Shown here piece after piece: positions 1 to 5,469 of a stretch of 24,799 bases of DNA; positions within the stretch are counted from its first letter, which is position 1, and the number at the start of each line of letters is the position of its first letter. The stretch lies in NCBI GenBank assembly GCA_934462945.1, contig CAKSJF010000034.1, positions 1-24,799 on the forward strand, given 5' to 3'. Below the pieces are notes generated by a model that was given only the letters and a program-made list of their open reading frames with translations, was not told where the DNA came from and did not search any database. The position numbers were made by a program, and so were the translations under genes. Source of the stretch: an uncultured Clostridia bacterium (lineage in GTDB: Bacteria > Bacillota > Clostridia > UBA1381).

Positions 1-924
1 TCGCAATCCAATAATGACACAAACCCGTTCCGCTACTGCGGCGAATACTTCGATACCGAATCAAACCAAATCTACCTCAGAAACCGCTATTACGATACCG
101 CAACCGGTAGATTTATAACAGAAGACCCAGTTCGGGATGGGGTGAACTGGTATGGATATTGCGGTGGAAATCCGGTGATGTGGATTGACCCATTAGGCTT
201 ATTTGACTATGACACAACGCTTTCCAAAGGTAGTACCGGCAATGATGTAATGGTATTACAAAATGAATTGAAATGGCTTGGTTATTATCAAGGCGAAATT
301 GATGGCAGTTTCGGTCCACAAACCCTTGCCGCTGTTAATGCCTATAAAACGGCAATGGGCTTAGGAAATTCTGGTCAGTATGAGGGGGTTGTTGGACTTC
401 AAACTTGGACATCATTAGGGTTAATTTACCGCTCAGCAGAAGATATACAACAAGGTGTAGAAATTAAAACAATTGACTGCCATCAATATTTTGATATTTC
501 CGAACCCATGAAAACGGTTCTCAAGCAAGCAGCTAATGAGTCTGCTCAACATCAACAAGATGTTGGCTGGTTTATTTCCAAGGTAGATAACAAAAAAGAT
601 TGGGATATTAAATTACAACACCCTTGGACTAAGACTATGAAAACAACCTATCCAGGCGGAAAGTATGTTACTGTTATTTTCTGTGGCATGCGTGTATCTC
701 CAGCCGATCTGGGAAATATACTTTACGGTTATGCAGGCTCTGCTGCTGGTTTCACTCCAACTATATTATATGGTGCTGGTGGAATGGTTCAACAAGGCGG
801 AAAGGATTTCAATGCATTTATAAAAGCATTTCGTGATGGCGCACCAAACTGGGGTGATTCATCTGAAGATCATGATATGGTTCGTTTAGGAATTTATATG
901 TATACGGGAGATGGTACTTATTGA
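1..924 (+). CDS. Rhs-family polymorphic toxin, C-terminal part (PG-binding + toxin type 44 tip)
   Basis: The reading frame is open from base 1, so the gene begins upstream and only its last 307 residues are here. Residues 1-67 are the end of an Rhs core: NPFRYCGEY, the LRNRYYD box, GRFITEDP and the terminal DPLGL motif, after which Rhs tips vary. Residues about 74-139 form a peptidoglycan-binding type 1 domain (GSTGNDVMVLQ, GEIDGSFGPQT). Residues about 165-305 match the pattern of polymorphic toxin type 44: WDIK, a W, then DLGNILYGYAGSAAGF, GAG..Q, and a final GDSSEDHD. Known Rhs proteins are exported and display or deliver their variable tip to neighbouring cells; the toxin activity of type 44 is not something I can state. 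The wall-binding insert just before the toxin suggests contact with the target or own cell wall (inference). The next gene overlaps its stop codon and is the natural immunity candidate. Confidence 0.87.
   Translation, partial: SQSNNDTNPFRYCGEYFDTESNQIYLRNRYYDTATGRFITEDPVRDGVNWYGYCGGNPVMWIDPLGLFDYDTTLSKGSTGNDVMVLQNELKWLGYYQGEIDGSFGPQTLAAVNAYKTAMGLGNSGQYEGVVGLQTWTSLGLIYRSAEDIQQGVEIKTIDCHQYFDISEPMKTVLKQAANESAQHQQDVGWFISKVDNKKDWDIKLQHPWTKTMKTTYPGGKYVTVIFCGMRVSPADLGNILYGYAGSAAGFTPTILYGAGGMVQQGGKDFNAFIKAFRDGAPNWGDSSEDHDMVRLGIYMYTGDGTY
100..128 (+). repeat. Rhs tip junction repeat, copy 1
   Basis: These 29 bases, encoding the ATGRFITEDP part of the Rhs core, are identical to bases 1509-1537. Upstream of the repeat the two loci are unrelated, while downstream similarity decays through the NWY.YC..NP...IDP.GL motif. 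This is the expected pattern if the second tip arrived by recombination at a shared Rhs core sequence. Confidence 0.85.
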
Positions 925-1436
925 ATAAAATACTATATAAAACAATAGTCATTGGAACTGGTATCTTGCTTATAATATATATTGTTTTTTTCTCGGTTCA
1001 GTTATATTATAAATTGGCACCATATAAATTCTTAATTCGGGATATCCGAAGTGAGGAACAGATCAATAACATATACAAACAAACTCCACAATCATTTGAT
1101 AAAATAGTTGGCTATCTTCAAAATGATTCATGTGACCAAATTTGGATTGATCGAACAAATGATGGTTGTTATATTGCAGATACCCCAACTACACATAAAA
1201 TCATTGATGAACATTCCATCTGCGAAATCCTTGATAGCCTGTTCACAAACAATAAGTTACAATTAGTTTTTAAGAATAATCATTTTGTCTTTTTTGTGTT
1301 TGATACTGCCCGAAATTTTGAGCAGGGGATTCTTTGGACTGATTGCGCCGATTTGGCAGAACATCAATCTGATCAAACCGAAATAACACAACTGCATAAA
1401 ATAAAAGATAATTTTTACTGGTATCAAGGAAAGTAA
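921..1436 (+). CDS. Putative membrane-anchored immunity protein for the type 44 toxin
   Basis: The 171-residue frame starts at a TTG that overlaps the TGA of the toxin gene (TTGA), with GGGAGATGG about 8 bases upstream, so the two are translationally coupled. One hydrophobic segment at about residues 9-26 (IVIGTGILLIIYIVFFSV) predicts an N-terminal membrane anchor, followed by a soluble domain of about 140 residues. I recognise no family. Role is inferred from position: in polymorphic toxin systems the gene immediately after a toxin normally encodes its cognate immunity protein. A membrane anchor would suit protection against a toxin acting at or entering through the envelope. Base composition is AT-rich like its neighbours. 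Confidence 0.6.
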   Translation: MNKILYKTIVIGTGILLIIYIVFFSVQLYYKLAPYKFLIRDIRSEEQINNIYKQTPQSFDKIVGYLQNDSCDQIWIDRTNDGCYIADTPTTHKIIDEHSICEILDSLFTNNKLQLVFKNNHFVFFVFDTARNFEQGILWTDCADLAEHQSDQTEITQLHKIKDNFYWYQGK

Positions 1437-1440
1437 TAAT

Positions 1441-1480
1441 TTATATGGGCAATATTGTATATTCAATCTTGCCCATATAA
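1441..1480. repeat. 12-bp perfect inverted repeat between toxin module and displaced tip
   Basis: TTATATGGGCAA at 1441-1452 pairs perfectly with TTGCCCATATAA at 1469-1480 around a 16-base loop. It lies directly after the putative immunity gene and just before the displaced Rhs tip. It could stop transcription of the toxin-immunity pair, but no T-run follows on either strand, so an ordinary intrinsic terminator is not well supported. Confidence 0.55.
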
Positions 1481-1502
1481 AAACGCACACATATTATTAT
1501 AA

Positions 1503-2207
1503 CCAGCTGCAACCGGTAGATTTATAACAGAAGACCCGATCCGGGATGGAGCAAATTGGTATAGCTATTGTAGTGAAAACCCAATTAAAAGAATTGACCC
1601 AACTGGTCTCTATGATCGTGATGCTGCTGTAGAATATGTACTTACATGGTTTAATTCCGTAAATTCACCAACCTACGAACGCTTTGATAAGTGGGTTACT
1701 GTTGCTGCAAGTTTGGGTAGGTTTCGCGGAGATTGTGCAAATTTTGTATCTCAGTGTTTAGTTGCTGGTGGATTAAAAATGAATGAATCCTGGCACTATT
1801 ATACAACAGAAAATGATTGGACTGGTGCCAGCGGAAATCATTATGCAGTTTATAATGAGCGCCATATGACATCAGCATGGGCAGGTGCAAATGCACAATA
1901 CCAATTTTTTAGCAGCGACTGGACTGGTTACAAAGAGGGAGAAACAATTCAAATATGGTCAAAAGAAGGCATGAAAAACAGCCTTAAATATGATAATATT
2001 CAAAAAGGCGATTTAATGTTTTTTGTTCACAAAGAAACAGGTGAAGTATATCACTCAACTATTATTAGTCTGGTTACAGATGATGAAATTAAATATGCTG
2101 CTCACACCCAAAATCGCAATTATGAGAAGTTATCAAGCAAATTAGACCAGGACATGGTCGTTATTGTAAAAATACGCGACGATGCTGAACTAGGATACAC
2201 TAAGTAG
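1503..2207 (+). pseudogene. Displaced (orphan) Rhs tip fused to an Amidase_6-type cysteine amidase
   Basis: An open frame runs from just after a TAA at 1500-1502 to 2207 with no ATG or GTG before the domain; the only start-like codon, TTG at 1713, would cut the domain in half. The frame opens inside the Rhs core (ATGRFITEDP, NWYSYCSENP, IDPTGLYDRD) and continues into a domain with the features of the Amidase_6 family: AAVEYVLTWF, then GDCANFVSQCL with the likely catalytic Cys, a GDLMFF segment, EVYHS with the likely His, and AAHTQNRNY. Amidase_6 proteins are putative NlpC/P60-like peptidoglycan amidases, so a wall-degrading toxin is plausible (inference). As it stands it looks silent: a displaced tip that could be expressed only by recombination into the upstream Rhs gene. 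It is otherwise intact, which suggests recent or maintained arrival. Confidence 0.8.
1509..1537 (+). repeat. Rhs tip junction repeat, copy 2
   Basis: Identical over 29 bases to 100-128. The similarity begins abruptly at the GCAACCGG sequence, which marks the left breakpoint of the displaced tip cassette. Confidence 0.85.
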
Positions 2208-2213
2208 GAGGAT

Positions 2214-2609
2214 ATGTCAAACATGTTTTTGAGAAAAAAAATATGGATACCAATTACTGTCATTCTGATATGCCTTTACATCCTGGTAGTGAAAAGTACC
2301 GATTCTGTCATTGATGATTTTAATGCATGCATACGTTGTACACCAGAAGCCCAACAGCTTCGGTCAAGCGCATTATATAATCGTTATTATGATGATTGCG
2401 ATGGACGTGTTGTAGATGGAAATGTATCTGTCAAACGGTTATTTGTACTACATAATTTTAACAAAGGATTTATGCATGTAATATATACATGTGAAAGACT
2501 AGATTCAGCTGGCAGCCGCTTGGCAAGTTCCTCTGATGTAACATCAACATGGTTCATAGAAAAACAAAATGGAAAATGGGTTGTAACAGCTATTCGTGAA
2601 GATCCTTAA
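2214..2609 (+). CDS. Small membrane-anchored protein, candidate immunity to the amidase tip
   Basis: This frame of 131 residues follows the amidase stop by 6 bases. An AGGAGG at 2206-2211 overlaps that stop; it is only 2 bases from the ATG at 2214 but 11 from the ATG at 2223, so the true start may be 2223 (MFLRKKIW). A single hydrophobic segment at about residues 11-27 (IPITVILICLYILVV) anchors it, and the remaining roughly 100 residues would face outward. The end (STWFIEKQNGKWVVTAI) has the strand pattern common in small NTF2-like secreted domains, but I cannot assign a family. Tight placement after the amidase tip suggests the matching immunity protein, which would explain an extracytoplasmic domain. 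Confidence 0.62.
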   Translation: MSNMFLRKKIWIPITVILICLYILVVKSTDSVIDDFNACIRCTPEAQQLRSSALYNRYYDDCDGRVVDGNVSVKRLFVLHNFNKGFMHVIYTCERLDSAGSRLASSSDVTSTWFIEKQNGKWVVTAIREDP

Positions 2610-2673
2610 AACACAGACAATATAACCGTGAGGAAGTTTCAAACCAAAAAGAGCAGAAAAAGGGAGGTTTTTT

Positions 2674-3087
2674 ATGAAAAAGCGAAATATTTGTTTGATA
2701 CTAACAGCACTTATCCTTTTGTTCGGAACAAGCAGATTACTATGTATTCTTCCGTTTCAGCTGATTTATCACGACACATACCTTCCGCCAAACGAGAACC
2801 AAACTTGTGTAATTATCAGTAATGAAAATGCACTGAAACAATACAGCTTGAAGAGTATGCTCTCGAATGTCGATTTTGATTTTGCACATAACTCATACAT
2901 TATCTCGCCGGGACATGAGCTAAAAAAAATCAAAAAAGAGAATCTGCACACACATTTTGTACAATTGTATCTGAACGGCAAAAAAACGGATCAACTATTT
3001 GTTTATGAAGTCAAAAACAAGAAAATATATTTGGACGACCGTTCAGGAAAGAATGTAAGATTATGTACTATAGCGATTCACATATGA
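2674..3087 (+). CDS. Small exported or membrane-anchored protein of unknown function
   Basis: The 137-residue product starts at an ATG 6 bases after a strong AGGGAGG. The N terminus is lysine-rich followed by a hydrophobic stretch (ICLILTALILLFG and on to about residue 28), read as a signal anchor or uncleaved signal. The rest is lysine-rich and soluble, with a predicted strand-heavy end (KIYLDDRSGK). No family recognised. It lies between the displaced amidase tip and other small envelope genes in the same direction, with an 18-base gap to the next start, so immunity or accessory function in the Rhs locus is the context guess only. Confidence 0.55.
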   Translation: MKKRNICLILTALILLFGTSRLLCILPFQLIYHDTYLPPNENQTCVIISNENALKQYSLKSMLSNVDFDFAHNSYIISPGHELKKIKKENLHTHFVQLYLNGKKTDQLFVYEVKNKKIYLDDRSGKNVRLCTIAIHI

Positions 3088-3105
3088 AATCAGGAGTGTA
3101 CTGCA

Positions 3106-3693
3106 ATGATACGAATGAAACGACAAATGACAAAGCGTGGATATTCTTACACGGTCTCGAATATGCCATATATTTTAAACTGCAATTACACTTTTGGTAT
3201 TATTGGGCGCAAAATTACTATGCAAAACCTTATGAGCCGCACCGAATACAGCCTGAAGCAAACCAAACCATTATTAAAGCTATTTTCCCTTGTGCCGATA
3301 TTTTGGATTTGTCCAATCCGGAAGTACCCTCCATATGTTCTTTGCTGTAATCATACAAAGATTGGCGAAACAAAATTCCGATTTGGTTCTCCTGGAATTT
3401 CAGTGATTGTGCAGGATCATAAATATGAGCTTTTGTTACAGAGCAATAATATCGTTCTGCTGCTGAAAGACAATGCGAAAATTGCTTTGATCAAAAAAGA
3501 AACAAAAACGGTTTTAGAACAGAACTGCTATCAGATCAAACCAGAAAATGTGCAAAACCAGGAACTTGATTTCATGATACTTCTAACCGTTTTAGCTGAT
3601 TTAATATTTTTCCCAAACCGATTTCGTATTGATTATCTCAAATATGAAACGACTGTCGGGAAAAATAATCAGTCATACATAGAACCAAATTGA
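3106..3693 (+). CDS. Hypothetical protein, possibly tubby-C-terminal-like
   Basis: This frame encodes 195 residues; the ATG is 9 bases after AGGAG at 3092-3096. There is no signal peptide. An early hydrophobic patch (LFSLVPIFWICPI, about residues 59-71) and a later one (ILLTVLADLIFFP, about 158-170) alternate with strand-like segments. The layout is loosely like bacterial tubby C-terminal-like (LURP-one-related) proteins, with YELLLQSNNIVLLLKDNAKIALIKK in the middle described here only as a strand pair. That resemblance is weak. Codon use is AT-rich like its neighbours. A role as an immunity or orphan cargo protein follows only from its place in the array. Confidence 0.5.
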   Translation: MIRMKRQMTKRGYSYTVSNMPYILNCNYTFGIIGRKITMQNLMSRTEYSLKQTKPLLKLFSLVPIFWICPIRKYPPYVLCCNHTKIGETKFRFGSPGISVIVQDHKYELLLQSNNIVLLLKDNAKIALIKKETKTVLEQNCYQIKPENVQNQELDFMILLTVLADLIFFPNRFRIDYLKYETTVGKNNQSYIEPN

Positions 3694-3763
3694 CAGATCC
3701 GACTCTCTTTATGACAAGGAGAATTAAGGTAATTTACTGCGCAAATAGGAGATGATTTTACGA

Positions 3764-4111
3764 ATGGAATTATTGAAAAAGTTATTTAGAATCCTGCTAT
3801 GCATAATCATTGTTTTAATCGTTTTTATATTTGCAATTTTTCTAAAATTGTCAAAAATACAGTTAAGAGATGTAAGTGATTATGACACCATTCATATTCA
3901 AGAAGATTTTACATATGAAATGATGATATCTCCGCCGAGGAAGTATTCTGCCTTATATCAAATTGATCTGTCCACAAGAAAAAAAGTGGCAAAATATATG
4001 AAAAAAAATCATTATAAATTAAAACCCGGAGAGCAGGAATTTATAAAAAACAATCCAACAGTAAATGAACTGTTAAATAATTGTTTTATATTCGAGAAAA
4101 CAGACAAATAA
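3764..4111 (+). CDS. Small protein with one N-terminal membrane helix
   Basis: An AGGAG at 3747-3751 directly abuts an ATG at 3752, leaving no spacing, so the in-frame ATG at 3764 (12 bases downstream) is the better start and gives 115 residues. A long hydrophobic helix at about residues 5-26 (LFRILLCIIIVLIVFIFAIF) is followed by a lysine-rich soluble domain containing KKVAKYMKKNHYKLKPGEQ and a VNELLNNC end. No family recognised. It sits in the run of small envelope genes after the Rhs tips and has the same build (one helix plus small outer domain) as the two candidate immunity proteins upstream. Confidence 0.55.
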   Translation: MELLKKLFRILLCIIIVLIVFIFAIFLKLSKIQLRDVSDYDTIHIQEDFTYEMMISPPRKYSALYQIDLSTRKKVAKYMKKNHYKLKPGEQEFIKNNPTVNELLNNCFIFEKTDK

Positions 4112-4155
4112 CACAATCAATTTTTTGCAAAATTAACATTGAGGAGCTATTTACT

Positions 4156-4578
4156 ATGAAAAAACGCCATTTATTATTTCTGTTCTTGCTCTGCTTTATG
4201 GCTGCCTGTGCAGGCTTAAGTGACTGGAGTGTTTCATTGCCAAACGACTATGAGGTCTGGCACATTCATGCAAATGAAATACTGATTAAATATGTCGGAT
4301 CGGCTTCTGACGCTGAAGAAATTCCATCGTTTGTAAAAGAGTTTGCTTTTCAGGATCAGTATGTCTTTACACGCAATATTGCATCCATTCAGCAAAACAA
4401 TATTTTATCAGAAAAATATTACGTGTTAGACACCAAATCCAGAGAAATGTATGGATGTTATGATTCCTTAAATGAACTATGTGCGGCTGTCACGCAGGAT
4501 GGAATCTCTATGCCGCAAAAATGGTACCGCACTTCACCAATGCCGGAAATTGCTGATTCCAGTACAGAGCATTCATAA
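4156..4578 (+). CDS. DUF3997-like lipoprotein
   Basis: ATG at 4156 stands 9 bases after GAGGAG; the frame extends further upstream but has no other ribosome binding site. The 140-residue product has a lysine-arginine start, a hydrophobic core and a lipobox ending AAC (Cys about residue 15), so it should be lipid-anchored on the outer face of the membrane. The mature start GLSDWSVSLPNDYEVWHIHANEI is recognisable as the conserved opening of DUF3997 proteins, small Gram-positive lipoproteins of about this length and unknown function; I describe it by the motif GLSDW..SLP.DYEVW. Its presence next to Rhs tips suggests that this family can travel as cargo or immunity in toxin loci (inference). Confidence 0.68.
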   Translation: MKKRHLLFLFLLCFMAACAGLSDWSVSLPNDYEVWHIHANEILIKYVGSASDAEEIPSFVKEFAFQDQYVFTRNIASIQQNNILSEKYYVLDTKSREMYGCYDSLNELCAAVTQDGISMPQKWYRTSPMPEIADSSTEHS

Positions 4579-4615
4579 TCCAGGTACGATAAAACGGATC
4601 ATAAGGAGATAACAA

Positions 4616-4798
4616 ATGTACTATGTATTACTATTAGGAATCTTTTTAATTATAATTTCGGTGTTTAACATTACTCCATTGCTTGACATCTTTGATCGTT
4701 TTTATACCTTTAGGTGGCTATTTGGAACAACAATTTTTAGAATTTTATGTGCTTTTATGGGTATGCTCTGTATTATATCAGCTTTTACTGATTGGTAG
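4616..4798 (+). CDS. Two-helix membrane protein, Imm17-like immunity protein
   Basis: The 60-residue product starts 6-7 bases after AAGGAGAT. It is almost wholly hydrophobic with two helices (about residues 2-21 and 40-57) separated by a short polar-aromatic loop (FDRFYTFRWLFG). Length, the two-helix plan and the second-helix signature FG..IFRILCAFMG agree with the immunity 17 family, two-helix membrane proteins found in polymorphic toxin loci. The match is by pattern only. It is the last gene of the array before composition changes. No cognate toxin is visible beside it, so it could be an orphan immunity gene retained against toxins of sister cells. Confidence 0.62.
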   Translation: MYYVLLLGIFLIIISVFNITPLLDIFDRFYTFRWLFGTTIFRILCAFMGMLCIISAFTDW

Positions 4799-5044
4799 GC
4801 AGAATTTTTGCGTGCTTAAAAAACTGTATTAAAATCTATTATGATCGTTCAATGAAACGACCCAAAATTTTAAAAAACAGACATTAAAAAATGTTTCATA
4901 AAAGTTTACTGAAAAAGGTTTTATATTGTTATGAACAAAAAGAAACTATGATTGTTGCTGTAAGAATTATCAGGCTGAACTTAGCGAGGGACAATTACCG
5001 CACCGACCGTGCAATCATGTCTGTTACTGCGTCATAATTCAAAA

Positions 5045-5075
5045 TTCCCGGCTATGCGCGATACATAGCCGGGAA
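5045..5075. repeat. 12-bp perfect hairpin
   Basis: TTCCCGGCTATG (5045-5056) pairs with CATAGCCGGGAA (5064-5075) over a 7-base loop. It is GC-rich in an AT-rich surrounding. On the minus strand it is followed by TTTT, but no minus-strand gene leads into it, so its role is open. Confidence 0.7.
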
Positions 5076-5101
5076 ATGGTGCAAAAGCGGGACAAAATCT
5101 G

Positions 5102-5122
5102 ACTGACAGCGAAAATGTCAGT
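5102..5122. repeat. 7-bp hairpin
   Basis: ACTGACA (5102-5108) pairs with TGTCAGT (5116-5122) over a loop GCGAAAA. It lies between the 12-bp hairpin and the nested stem, and could be one helix of a larger RNA. Confidence 0.5.
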
Positions 5123-5169
5123 GAAACAACAGTACCGGGTGATAGGAGATGTCAAAAAAGGCACAGACC

Positions 5170-5256
5170 GTTCAAGGGCTTAAATGTCTTGAAAATAGAT
5201 TATTTGGGTTGAAATCCGCATTTTTTGCGGATTTCCTATGATAATTGCCCTTGAAC
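5170..5256. ncRNA. Nested stem: candidate structured RNA or repeat element
   Basis: An outer 10-bp perfect stem, GTTCAAGGGC (5170-5179) with GCCCTTGAAC (5247-5256), encloses an inner 10-bp perfect hairpin, GAAATCCGCA (5211-5220) with TGCGGATTTC (5226-5235), which has a T5 loop. Two independent perfect stems in one nested order are unlikely by chance in 87 bases. It may be a structured RNA, the end of a mobile element, or a dispersed repeat; no known RNA family was recognised, so confidence in the RNA label is low. Confidence 0.35.
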
Positions 5257-5408
5257 TACGTTCCAAACGCGCCGCTCGGAGTACGCCAGTACGCCATCGG
5301 GCACGTTTGGAGCGTTCTGCACTCTTTTTTTACATCCCCTTTTTTTGTGTTTATTCAAGGATTACCTTTTTGAATGTTGGGGAAAAAATAAATATTTCCA
5401 AAAAGCTC

Positions 5409-5437
5409 TTCCAATGTGGGTCAAAATATGGTATACT
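5409..5437 (+). promoter_or_regulatory. Sigma-A extended -10 promoter for the SLH gene
   Basis: TATACT at 5432-5437 is preceded by TGG, giving an extended -10 (TGGTATACT). TTCCAA at 5409-5414 is a weak -35 at 17 bases. The start codon of the SLH protein lies 33 bases after the -10. Confidence 0.65.
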
Positions 5438-5469
5438 GAAGAAAAGGGAAAAAGAAAGGCAAGGATGAA

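Larger units (their letters stand above)
4799..5469. other. Non-coding, hairpin-rich boundary region
   Basis: No convincing gene was found. The left part (to about 5,030) is AT-rich and holds only short broken frames. The right part carries several inverted repeats, listed separately, including a nested stem at 5170-5256, and an imperfect stem at 5259-5269/5304-5314 that encloses a tandem GTACGCCA duplication and is followed by a T7 run at 5324-5330. Base composition shifts from AT-rich accessory to balanced core across this stretch. Confidence 0.6.

Noticed and set aside
1441..1480. Intrinsic terminator after the immunity gene
   Set aside because: Perfect stem but no T-run on either strand; kept only as an inverted repeat.
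1713..2207. TTG-started amidase gene
   Set aside because: It would remove the first third of the Amidase_6 domain; the frame is continuous with the Rhs tip from 1503.
4081..4155. Upstream extension of the DUF3997-like lipoprotein
   Set aside because: It overlaps the previous gene and would bury the signal peptide; GAGGAG precedes the ATG at 4156.
4930..5210. Possible decayed coding remnant (cysteine-containing short frames)
   Set aside because: Three short frames with stops and no continuous recognisable domain; could not be assigned.
5238..5468. 76-residue open frame before the SLH gene
   Set aside because: It runs through the imperfect hairpin and the promoter, has no ribosome binding site, and its composition is low in coding character. 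Probably repeat-derived.
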